Origin: Sphaerochaeta sp.
GTDB taxonomy: Bacteria > Spirochaetota > Spirochaetia > Sphaerochaetales > Sphaerochaetaceae
DNA: 10,508 nt
Direction: 5' to 3'
NCBI GenBank assembly: GCA_023228445.1
Contig: JALOBD010000079.1
Coordinates: 1-10,508 of the forward strand
Position numbers and translations under genes: made by a program. The notes under the pieces were generated by a model. That model did not search any database, was not told the DNA's origin, and saw only the letters and a program-made list of their open reading frames with translations. Every line of letters starts with the position of its first letter. Positions within the stretch are counted from its first letter, which is position 1. Shown piece after piece: positions 1 to 5,919 of the stretch.

Positions 1-495
1 GGGACCTTCGACAAGCAATACGATGCCATCAGCGGGGAGCTGACGTTTCGAGAGAGCCAGTTGCCGAGAATCCTTGGCCAAGCACGCTGCACCCTCACCG
101 TCCATCTGGAAGGCCCGCTGGCGGTGGACAGCCTCTTCATGACGGAAGCGCAACGTATCGAGGTGGCCAACTCCTGCCTACACAGTGCTGAGGAGAGGAT
201 CATCATCATCCATGGCACCGATACGATGTGCAATACGGCACACGTCATCGCCCACACCCTTGGCACAGAACATACCAAGACGGTGGTCCTCACCGGCGCC
301 ATGATCCCGTACTCTCTGGAGGGCTCCGACGCCATCTTCAACCTCGGCTGCGCGGTCTCAGCGGTGCAGCTGCTGTCTCCGGGTGTCTACCTGACGATGA
401 GTGGGCGAATCTTCAGCTGGGACAACTGTAAGAAGAACAAGGAGAAGGGAATCTTCGAGACCATCGATCCCAGCATTCCCGTCATCCGTTCATGA
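1..495 (+). CDS. Single-domain L-asparaginase-like protein (5' end outside window)
   Basis: Frame 1 is open from base 1, and the first visible residues GTFDKQYDAISGEL match the N-terminal catalytic-threonine motif (TGGTFDK) of asparaginases. The true start therefore lies about 10 codons upstream, and the TTG at 61 is internal. Other family marks are DSLFMT (visible residues ~43-48), HGTDT (71-75, second catalytic Thr plus Asp), LTGAMIPYS, and a lysine-rich DNCKKNKEKG near the end that fits the catalytic-lysine position. The protein would hydrolyse asparagine or a related amide in the cytosol. It ends after ~164 visible residues, so the C-terminal domain of ordinary ~330-aa asparaginases is absent. 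Short single-domain members of this family are known, so this looks natural rather than truncated. Its stop lies 6 bases from the stop of the convergent oxidoreductase gene. Substrate is unproven. Confidence 0.85.
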   Translation, partial: GTFDKQYDAISGELTFRESQLPRILGQARCTLTVHLEGPLAVDSLFMTEAQRIEVANSCLHSAEERIIIIHGTDTMCNTAHVIAHTLGTEHTKTVVLTGAMIPYSLEGSDAIFNLGCAVSAVQLLSPGVYLTMSGRIFSWDNCKKNKEKGIFETIDPSIPVIRS

Positions 496-501
496 AGTCC
501 A

Positions 502-1572
502 TCACCACAGGAGGGGCGGACGCTCACACTGATGACGAATCGCTACCGATGATTGTTCTTCAGAGGCGTTGAGCAGGCTCTCCATGACATCGACGATGTG
601 GAGGGCAAGCGCGCCATTGGCTCGGTGGTGCTCCCTCGACCATGCGATGTCCGCCACCCCAAGACCACGGCAGTCCGCTGCGTAGTCGAATAGCAGTGGA
701 AGCTCAACCCACTCCTTCGAGCCGGCCCGGCAGAAGAGGATCGGGCCGCCGAAGGTATTGGGATCGGGGACCCTCAGCGTTCCCTTACTGCCGTAGATCT
801 CGATGTTCGGCATCGTGTGGTGCCAGACATCAAAGCTCGTCACCAACGTCGCCACTGCCCCACCGTTGAAGGTAAGAAGACCGGCGACATGGGTGGCGAC
901 CTCTACATCGATGACCGATCCCTTCTTTGGCTCACTCGTGATCGTACGGTGCGCAAAGCTCTTTGTTGCCACCGCACTCACCCGCTCCACTGGACCGAGC
1001 AGGTTTACCAGTGCGGTGATGTAGTACGGCCCCATGTCAAAGAGCGGCCCGCCCCCTCTCTGGTAGTAGAACTCGGGGTCGGGGTGCCAGCTCTCATGGC
1101 CCCGGTTCATCATGAAGGCACAGGCGCCGATGGGATGGCCAATCCATCCATCGTCGATCAACTTGCGGCAGGTCTGGATTCCCGATCCAAGAAAGGTATC
1201 GGGGGCTGCCCCGATCTTGAGGCCGCGCTCTGCTGCCAAGAGGACCAACGCTTCAGCTTCGGCTGCGGTCAGTGACAGCGGCTTTTCAGTGTAGACGTGC
1301 TTGCCCGCTGCCAGCGCATCCTTGCACAACGCATAGTGGCTTTGTGGGGTGGTGAGGTTGAGCACCAGATCCACACCCTCGTCATCGAGCAACGAGCGGT
1401 AGTCTGCAAAGGCGGGAACCCCATAGCGCTCGACGACCTCTCTGACTCGTTCCTCCACCAGGTCGGTGACCCCGACGACCTTGACCCAATCGGAGAAGAG
1501 GGTGGTCAGATTATCCAGGTAGATCGAGCTGATCTTCCCCAGCCCGACAATGCCAACGTGTAACTTTTTCAT
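502..1572 (-). CDS. Gfo/Idh/MocA family NAD(P)-dependent oxidoreductase
   Basis: A 356-aa protein with an N-terminal Rossmann fold (GIVGLGKIS, residues 7-15), the TEKPLS motif (95-100) typical of the family, and the second-domain motif GGGPLFDMGPYY (173-184), where the Asp and Tyr lie near the active site. The family oxidises or reduces hydroxyls of sugars, inositols and sugar derivatives with NAD(P). The sequence does not reveal the substrate. I chose the ATG at 1572 because the Rossmann strand follows at once (MKKLHVGIVG) and a purine-rich AGAGGAAG lies about 10 bases upstream. A start at 1605 would add 11 residues lying inside the upstream gene. The gene begins one base after the stop of the ThuA-like gene, so the two are co-transcribed and probably coupled. 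It converges on the asparaginase gene with no room for a terminator. Confidence 0.93.
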   Translation of the reverse strand: MKKLHVGIVGLGKISSIYLDNLTTLFSDWVKVVGVTDLVEERVREVVERYGVPAFADYRSLLDDEGVDLVLNLTTPQSHYALCKDALAAGKHVYTEKPLSLTAAEAEALVLLAAERGLKIGAAPDTFLGSGIQTCRKLIDDGWIGHPIGACAFMMNRGHESWHPDPEFYYQRGGGPLFDMGPYYITALVNLLGPVERVSAVATKSFAHRTITSEPKKGSVIDVEVATHVAGLLTFNGGAVATLVTSFDVWHHTMPNIEIYGSKGTLRVPDPNTFGGPILFCRAGSKEWVELPLLFDYAADCRGLGVADIAWSREHHRANGALALHIVDVMESLLNASEEQSSVAIRHQCERPPLLW

Positions 1573-1573
1573 A

Positions 1574-2296
1574 TCAGAACATCTTCCTCTCGCTTTGAAA
1601 GCCATCGATGGTCAAGCCCTGCTGCCGGGCACGCTCTTTGCTCTCGCTGGCCCAGAGGAGCCCCCGGCTCATCAAGGTCCAGGCCTGCGGGATGTCAAAG
1701 ACATCATTGTGGTGTCCGAGGGAGTTGTAGAACACCCGTCCATGGCCCCACCTCTTGGTCCAGACAACCGGCATGTCCACCTCGCCATTGGTCGAGTGGT
1801 ACCAGTGCACTACCGGAAAGCGGGTGGTAGCCAAGACCTCGACGGCGGGGTCGACGTGGAGGTAGTAGTGCTCGCTGGTGACGGAAAAGTCAGTGATGCC
1901 TGCAACAAGGTCGCTGGAGCTGTTCTTGATGTTCACCCGATACTCCACCCCATCGCTTCCTGGGTGGGAGACCCAGTTGCCGCCCATGATGAACTGCCAG
2001 AGCACATTCTTGCGAAACGCATCACACATACCCCCGTGACAACCGGCAACCCCTACTCCGCTGGCAATGGCGTCACTGAGGTGTTCGGTCTCTTTGGTAT
2101 CAAGCTCCCCCATCGTCCAAATCGGTACAAAGAGGTCCAGCTCAAAGAGGTATGCACGATCTTGCAAAATCTCCAGATCCTCTCTCACCTCTACCGCAAA
2201 CCCCTCCGCTTTGAGAAAATTGCTGAAGCGCTCTCCTACCAGGACAGGTTCATGCCCCTCCCACCCTCCGACCAGTACCAATGCCCGCTTTGCCAT
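1574..2296 (-). CDS. ThuA-like domain protein
   Basis: A 240-aa cytosolic protein of the ThuA (trehalose utilisation) family, which has a class-I-glutamine-amidotransferase-like fold. Visible marks are VGGWEGHEP near the N-terminus (residues 9-17), GCHGGM (85-90), GGNWVSHPG (105-113) and the C-terminal VWTKRWGHGRVFYNSLGHH block. The length is normal for the family. The start at ATG 2296 is well supported: GAGGAGGA lies 5-6 bases upstream. The gene sits first in a two-gene operon with a Gfo/Idh/MocA oxidoreductase, a pairing common in bacterial sugar-utilisation loci. ThuA proteins have been linked to disaccharide metabolism and to keto-sugar chemistry, but the reaction here cannot be read from the sequence. 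A role beside the oxidoreductase in breakdown of a glycoside or sugar is inference. Confidence 0.88.
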   Translation of the reverse strand: MAKRALVLVGGWEGHEPVLVGERFSNFLKAEGFAVEVREDLEILQDRAYLFELDLFVPIWTMGELDTKETEHLSDAIASGVGVAGCHGGMCDAFRKNVLWQFIMGGNWVSHPGSDGVEYRVNIKNSSSDLVAGITDFSVTSEHYYLHVDPAVEVLATTRFPVVHWYHSTNGEVDMPVVWTKRWGHGRVFYNSLGHHNDVFDIPQAWTLMSRGLLWASESKERARQQGLTIDGFQSERKMF

Positions 2297-2422
2297 CTCG
2301 TCCTCCTCGCTCAGAGCGTACCATCAAACCATCCCCACCTACAGTGTACCCCCCATGCGGCGATACAGAATACTCATTCTTGACTTTGCACACAGAAAAT
2401 TGACCTTACCTGTGGGAACACA

Positions 2423-2442
2423 CATTCCTTGATGAGGGAATG
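2423..2442. repeat. Inverted repeat overlapping the -35 box of the AlbA_2 promoter
   Basis: CATTCCTT, a 4-base loop GATG, then AGGGAATG: 8 pairs including one G-T. No T-run follows, so it is not an intrinsic terminator. The predicted -35 box lies inside it, which is what an operator would look like. The binding protein is unknown. Confidence 0.45.
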
Positions 2443-2457
2443 AGAGCGCCGTACTAT
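2429..2457 (+). promoter_or_regulatory. Predicted sigma-70-type promoter of the AlbA_2 gene
   Basis: TTGATG (2429-2434) and TACTAT (2452-2457) are separated by exactly 17 bases, each matching 4 of 6 consensus positions. Transcription would start near 2464 and give a ~55-base leader. The gene's ATG at 2519 follows TGAGG (2506-2510) by 8 bases. It is the best pair seen on this strand but rests on inspection alone. Confidence 0.4.
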
Positions 2458-2478
2458 CAAGGCAGGCCTTCTTTGATA
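2455..2478. repeat. Inverted repeat overlapping the -10 box and start site of the AlbA_2 promoter
   Basis: Arms TATCAAGG and CTTTGATA (8 pairs, one G-T) are separated by 8 bases. The left arm overlaps the predicted -10 hexamer and the repeat spans the likely transcription start. It could be an operator or a hairpin at the 5' end of the mRNA. Together with the repeat at 2423-2442 it brackets the promoter core. Confidence 0.45.
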
Positions 2479-2518
2479 ACCCAACCGTCGAACAGCGTAT
2501 TGAACTGAGGCATAGATA

Positions 2519-4021
2519 ATGTCACTACTACTCACTGAATTAGGGAGCCTGAAAGAGAATAACCGCCTTGCAGTAAAAAGAGCTCGGGGCGGTGTTCCCC
2601 AGACCCTTTGGCAAACCTACTCTTCCTTTGCAAACACCATGGGTGGGACCATCATCCTCGGAGTTGACGAAGATGCAGAGGGGAACCTCCACGTAGTCGG
2701 TGTCCCCGATGCCCAGCACTATGTAAAGACCATCTGGAATACGCTGAACAACCGACAGAAGGTGAGTCGTAATATTCTCGTCGATCAAAACGTCAGGATC
2801 GAAGAAATGGAAGGCAAGGAGCTCATCGTCATCGATGTGCCCCGCGCCCTGCGGACCGACAAACCGGTGTATATCAATGGGGATGTATACGGTGGATCAT
2901 ACCGGCGCAACGGCGACGGTGACTACCACTGCGCGGAGGATGAGGTCCGCCTCATGATCCGGGATTCCAGTGCAAGTCCCGCTGACTTGGTGGTGCTCGA
3001 TTCCTTGATTCTGGACGCTCTCTGCAATGATACAATACAAAAATACCGCAGAATTCTGTCAACAGTAAAACCAGTTTTGGCTTGGAACCGGCTCTCTGAC
3101 GAAGCGTTGCTTTATCGACTCAATGCTGTTGGCCGTAGCGATACGGATTCTAAACTCCATCCAACGGCTGCCGGGCTTCTCATGTTTGGCTATCACTACG
3201 AGATTGTGAAGGAGTTTCCGTACTACCTGCTCGACTACCGGGAGGTAATCGGTGAGGAGACTCGATGGATAGACCGGGTCGTATCAGATTCGGCGTCCTG
3301 GAGCGGGAATTTGTTCGATTTCTATTTCCTTATCGCTGACAAACTCACACTCGGCATCAAGACACCCTTTGCTTTGGATGAGCACATGATGCGAGTCGAT
3401 GACACTCCTGTCCACAAAGCTGTCCGTGAAGCCTTGATAAACACCTTGATACACGCAAATTACTATGAACGCCGTGGTCTGGTCATCATCAAGAAGCTAC
3501 GCTCCTTCGACTTCTCCAACCCAGGAGGGCTCCGTATCGCCCCTGAAGTTGCCATCGATGGAGGCCTCTCCGATCCGCGTAACAGCACGGTATTCACCAT
3601 GTTCACCCTGGTCAATATCGGAGAGCGGGCAGGCAGTGGGCTATTCAACATATTCTCGGTCTGGAAACAACAGAACTGGGATACTCCAATCCTCTCTGAA
3701 ACCTTCAATCCAGAAAGAACCACCCTGAGATTAATCATGGATAAAAGCGCCGATATACCTGATAAAAACGCCGATATATCTGGTAAAAGCGCCGATATAC
3801 GTGAGCCGATACGAAAATACCATACCGCCACTGAAGAGCAGAGAACACGTATCCTTGAGTTCTTGCATACCGACAAAACCTGCAGCAATGCCGATGTCTG
3901 CCTACTTTTAGACGTCAAAGAAACCCGAGCCAAGACACTGCTGTCGCAGATGGTGGACGATGGACTCTTGGTTGCAGAGGGCGAGAAGAAAGGTAGGGTG
4001 TATCGGATCAGGGGAAATTGA
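2519..4021 (+). CDS. AlbA_2 (Schlafen-type) domain ATP-binding protein, RecG-like putative transcriptional regulator family
   Basis: A 500-aa protein with three parts. Residues ~10-145 form an AlbA_2/Schlafen-AlbA_2 domain: E13-N-N-R, then a W-x-T-Y-S-x-F-A-N-T stretch (31-40), GGTIILGVDED and YRRNGDGDY. Residues ~295-405 resemble a GHKL/HATPase_c_4 region: REALINTLIHANY (303-315, N-box), FSNPGGL (332-338) and GERAGSGL (368-375). Residues ~438-500 look like a winged helix with the ending GRVYRIRGN. Proteins of this build are usually annotated as putative DNA-binding regulators or ATP-binding proteins; their targets are mostly unknown. Two oddities: the second glutamate of the E-x4-E motif is alanine (A18, in RLAVK), and three 7-residue repeats (408-428) form the linker before the winged helix. 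SD TGAGG lies 8 bases before the ATG. A one-line GC sample is lower than in a neighbour. Its 3' end overlaps the convergent PNPOx-family gene by 14 bases. Confidence 0.88.
   Translation: MSLLLTELGSLKENNRLAVKRARGGVPQTLWQTYSSFANTMGGTIILGVDEDAEGNLHVVGVPDAQHYVKTIWNTLNNRQKVSRNILVDQNVRIEEMEGKELIVIDVPRALRTDKPVYINGDVYGGSYRRNGDGDYHCAEDEVRLMIRDSSASPADLVVLDSLILDALCNDTIQKYRRILSTVKPVLAWNRLSDEALLYRLNAVGRSDTDSKLHPTAAGLLMFGYHYEIVKEFPYYLLDYREVIGEETRWIDRVVSDSASWSGNLFDFYFLIADKLTLGIKTPFALDEHMMRVDDTPVHKAVREALINTLIHANYYERRGLVIIKKLRSFDFSNPGGLRIAPEVAIDGGLSDPRNSTVFTMFTLVNIGERAGSGLFNIFSVWKQQNWDTPILSETFNPERTTLRLIMDKSADIPDKNADISGKSADIREPIRKYHTATEEQRTRILEFLHTDKTCSNADVCLLLDVKETRAKTLLSQMVDDGLLVAEGEKKGRVYRIRGN
3740..3802 (+). 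repeat. Three 21-bp in-frame tandem repeats in the AlbA_2 gene
   Basis: Three contiguous 21-base units (3740-3760, 3761-3781, 3782-3802) share the core TAAAA-R-CGCCGATATA. They encode DKSADIP, DKNADIS and GKSADIR. Because units are whole numbers of codons, gain or loss of a unit by slippage would change linker length without shifting frame. The repeat lies between the ATPase-like region and the C-terminal winged helix. Confidence 0.95.
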
Positions 4022-4499
4022 GAGACGCTCCGCGATCTTGCGTTGTTCGATACACCTGCTCGGTATACTGCTCCTCGACAAGGTCCAGGACCTTGATCAC
4101 CGGTACTCTCTGCTCGTACTCCCAAACGGTGATCCGCTTCAAAATCACCTCGATCACGACTTCACTGTGGTGGCGCGAGTATGCCTCATAGGAGCCGGGG
4201 TAGGCCTTTCTGAACGCATCAAGGAAGAATGCATTCGCATCTTCGGTGGGTCTGCCAACAGCGCGCGCCTCTGCCTCGATCTGTATGTTGTCGATACAGA
4301 GGGCTACACGCCCATTGGCCATGATCTGCCGATACTTGAGAAACGCCATATCGGTCTGAAAGTAGATTTTTTGGTCAGAGACGATGCAGCTCACCATCCG
4401 GGCTGTCGTCCTGTCCTGGGCTGAGGTCGCCAGCACCATCTGGCGACGGGTCCCCAGTGTGTGGAAGAACTCTTGGAGCGCCTGGGTATATGAGGGCAC
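4008..4499 (-). CDS. Pyridoxamine 5'-phosphate oxidase (PNPOx)-like split-barrel flavoprotein
   Basis: A 163-aa protein with the PNPOx-like FMN-binding split-barrel pattern: MVLATSAQDRTTARMVSCIV near residues 21-40, then IYFQTDMAFLKYRQIMANGR (a strand and a K-x-x-Q/R-I-x-x-N-x-R-V segment typical of the fold) and VALCIDNIQIEAEARAVG. Small members of this family bind FMN or another flavin or heme cofactor; the redox substrate cannot be read here. The start is GTG at 4499, preceded by GGGGAG at 6 bases. The nearby ATG at 4513 is out of frame. The gene follows the OadG-like gene after 34 bases and is probably the last gene of the oadB unit. Its stop overlaps the end of the convergent AlbA_2 gene. 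A functional link to the Na+ pump is not evident. Confidence 0.82.
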   Translation of the reverse strand: MPSYTQALQEFFHTLGTRRQMVLATSAQDRTTARMVSCIVSDQKIYFQTDMAFLKYRQIMANGRVALCIDNIQIEAEARAVGRPTEDANAFFLDAFRKAYPGSYEAYSRHHSEVVIEVILKRITVWEYEQRVPVIKVLDLVEEQYTEQVYRTTQDRGASLNFP

Positions 4500-4533
4500 C
4501 TCTTACTCCCCATGGCCGACCATCACCTGATGA

Positions 4534-4662
4534 TCAGCTCTCCTCCTTCTTGTTTCCCTTTCTCCCCAATATCAAGATAACCAAATAGATTATGATGATG
4601 ACGACGAAGATTGCGGCCATCCCTCGGCCCATCAAAATCAGTGATGTATTGAACGTACTCAT
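4534..4662 (-). CDS. 42-aa OadG-like small membrane subunit
   Basis: A 42-codon gene read on the minus strand: ATG at 4662, TGA at 4536-4534. It begins MSTFNTSLILMGRGMAAIF, continues with an almost wholly aliphatic run to about residue 32 and ends in a charged tail, GRKGNKKEES. One transmembrane helix with a cytoplasmic basic/acidic tail is evident. The L-x-x-G-x-G-M-x-x-x-F pattern at the membrane entry resembles the N-terminal helix of OadG, the gamma subunit of oxaloacetate decarboxylase, but the usual C-terminal extension (OadG is normally ~80 aa or more) is missing. The start follows GGAGAG at 7 bases, and that SD overlaps the oadB stop codon, so translation is probably coupled. It would anchor or stabilise the beta subunit in the membrane. 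Family assignment rests on pattern and neighbour. Confidence 0.8.
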   Translation of the reverse strand: MSTFNTSLILMGRGMAAIFVVIIIIYLVILILGRKGNKKEES

Positions 4663-4674
4663 CTCTATTCTCTC

Positions 4675-5811
4675 CTAGAGCAGACCTGGGACCAGGCCCA
4701 GGATGACACCGCCTGCGATGACACTGGCGATCTGACCGGCGACATTGGCGCCCACAGCGTGCATCAAGAGGTGGTTCTGCCGATCTGCCTCCTGACCCAT
4801 CCGCTGGATGACCCGAGCCGACATCGGGAAGGCAGAGATACCGGCAGCCCCCACCATCGGGTTGACCTTCTGCTTGGAGAAGAGGTTGAGGAATTTGGCG
4901 AAGAGCACCCCGGCGATCGAGTCGAAGATAAAGGCCAAGAGCCCGAGGCCCATGATCATCACCGTCTGGACGGTGACAAAGCGATCGGCCTTCATCGTCG
5001 CGGCAATGGTGATGCCCAAGAGCAGCGTGATGAGGTTGACCAGCGTCGTCTGGGCAGTCTCGGAGAGGGAGTCAAGCACGGTACACTCACGAATGAGGTT
5101 TCCAAACATCAACAATCCAACCAACGAGACCGATGCCGGGGCTACGTAGCCGGCGACGACGGTGACGATGATGGGAAAGAGGATCTTCGCCCGCTTGGAG
5201 ACGTGACGGGGATTGTACGTCATGCGGATCATCCGCTCCTTCTTCGTCGTCACCAGCTTGATGGCAAAGGGCTGGATGATCGGCACCAATGCCATGTAGG
5301 AGTAGGCAGCGATGGCAATCGGTCCCATGTACTGCGACCCCAACACCTGGGCGACGAGAATCGATGTCGGTCCGTCAGCGGCCCCGATGATCCCGATCGA
5401 TGCGGCATCGACGAGGCTGAAGCCCAAGAGCGTCGCCACGCTGATGGTGGCAAAAATCCCCCACTGGGCCGCCGCCCCGAAGAGGATCAGCTTGGGGTTG
5501 ACCAAGAGAGGCCCAAAGTCGATCATCGCCCCGATGCCGATGAAGAGGAGCAGCGGCATCGCCTCGGCGGCATGGATACCCATCGAGAAGAGCCAGTCGA
5601 GGATACCCTCGACCTGGCCGATACCCGTCATCATCTGTGTGATGGCCCCACTGTAGGGCAGGTTAACCAAAATCGCACCAAAGCCCATCGGCAGGAGCAA
5701 CGATGGCTCCAGTTTTTTGGTGATGGCGATGAAGATGAGCAGTGTGCCCACCCCGTACATGACCAGTTGTTTCCACGTTGTTGCAAGAAGGCCGTCCAGC
5801 AAGAAGCTCAT
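4675..5811 (-). CDS. oadB: Na+-translocating decarboxylase beta subunit (OadB family)
   Basis: A 378-aa multi-pass inner-membrane protein: the Na+ channel and carboxybiotin-decarboxylation subunit of biotin-dependent Na+ pumps (oxaloacetate, methylmalonyl-CoA or glutaconyl-CoA decarboxylases). Residues known to matter in Klebsiella OadB are present with the same spacing: Asp203 as D146 (in GAADGPTS), Tyr229 as Y172, and Asn373/Gly377/Ser382/Arg389 as N317, G321, S326, R333 in VNPMVGAAGISAFPMSARV. The sodium path thus looks intact. The start at 5811 (MSFLLDGLL) fits the family N-terminus; longer in-frame extensions run antisense into the AraC gene and are not credible. A G-run (5823-5817) six bases or so upstream is the likely ribosome-binding site. 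The OadG-like gene follows after 12 bases. No alpha (carboxyltransferase/biotin) subunit lies in the window, so the decarboxylated substrate is unknown. Confidence 0.95.
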   Translation of the reverse strand: MSFLLDGLLATTWKQLVMYGVGTLLIFIAITKKLEPSLLLPMGFGAILVNLPYSGAITQMMTGIGQVEGILDWLFSMGIHAAEAMPLLLFIGIGAMIDFGPLLVNPKLILFGAAAQWGIFATISVATLLGFSLVDAASIGIIGAADGPTSILVAQVLGSQYMGPIAIAAYSYMALVPIIQPFAIKLVTTKKERMIRMTYNPRHVSKRAKILFPIIVTVVAGYVAPASVSLVGLLMFGNLIRECTVLDSLSETAQTTLVNLITLLLGITIAATMKADRFVTVQTVMIMGLGLLAFIFDSIAGVLFAKFLNLFSKQKVNPMVGAAGISAFPMSARVIQRMGQEADRQNHLLMHAVGANVAGQIASVIAGGVILGLVPGLL

Positions 5812-5884
5812 CGGGACCCCCCCATTGAAGTAATGATAGGGGGAGAAGTTGACTTCGCCTCTCGGCAATGAAGCTCCCCCGACA
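5812..5884 (-). promoter_or_regulatory. Structured oadB 5' leader, candidate RNA switch
   Basis: The predicted 73-nt leader starts almost at once with GGGGGAG (5880-5874), which pairs perfectly with CTCCCCC (5845-5839). Inside, CTTC/GAAG and GCC/GGC close a GAGA loop. The same C5 run can instead pair with the G7 run (5823-5817) just before the start codon, which is the likely ribosome-binding site. The inner GAAG has a second partner, CTTC at 5848-5845. These alternatives are mutually exclusive, as in translational riboswitches. I do not recognise a known riboswitch class. Folding was done by eye. Confidence 0.4.
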
Positions 5885-5890
5885 CCCCAC

Positions 5891-5919
5891 ATCATAGATG
5901 CTGTGGTGGCCGAGGTCAA
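5891..5919 (-). promoter_or_regulatory. Predicted sigma-70-type promoter of oadB
   Basis: On the minus strand TTGACC (5919-5914) and TATGAT (5896-5891) are separated by exactly 17 bases, each matching 5 of 6 consensus positions. Transcription would begin near 5884. The -35 box abuts the divergent AraC start codon at 5920 and overlaps its likely ribosome-binding site, so occupancy on one strand could affect the other. Confidence 0.7.

Larger units (their letters stand above)
2297..2518. promoter_or_regulatory. Divergent intergenic region between thuA-like and AlbA_2 genes
   Basis: This 222-base non-coding spacer must hold the promoters of both flanking genes. On the + strand it contains a promoter candidate and two palindromes, listed separately. 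On the - strand I find the good ribosome-binding site of the ThuA-like gene but no convincing -35/-10 pair; a TATTCT at about 2370-2375 is the best -10-like hexamer and lacks a matching -35. I see no tRNA, small gene or intrinsic terminator here. Confidence 0.6.

Noticed and set aside
1550..2383. A 277-codon open frame on the + strand opposite the ThuA-like gene
   Set aside because: No recognisable motifs; the minus-strand gene has a strong SD and family motifs.
3740..3802. Possible CRISPR-like repeat
   Set aside because: Units are contiguous without spacers and lie in frame inside a gene.
4527..4537. Palindrome CTGATGATCAG at the stop of the small OadG-like gene as a terminator
   Set aside because: The stem is only 5 bp with no T-run, and the next gene starts 34 bases on.
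4759..5871. A 370-codon open frame on the + strand opposite oadB
   Set aside because: Its product is rich in H, D, R, E and Q without domain logic, and it mirrors the well-supported oadB gene; long antisense frames are common in GC-rich genes.
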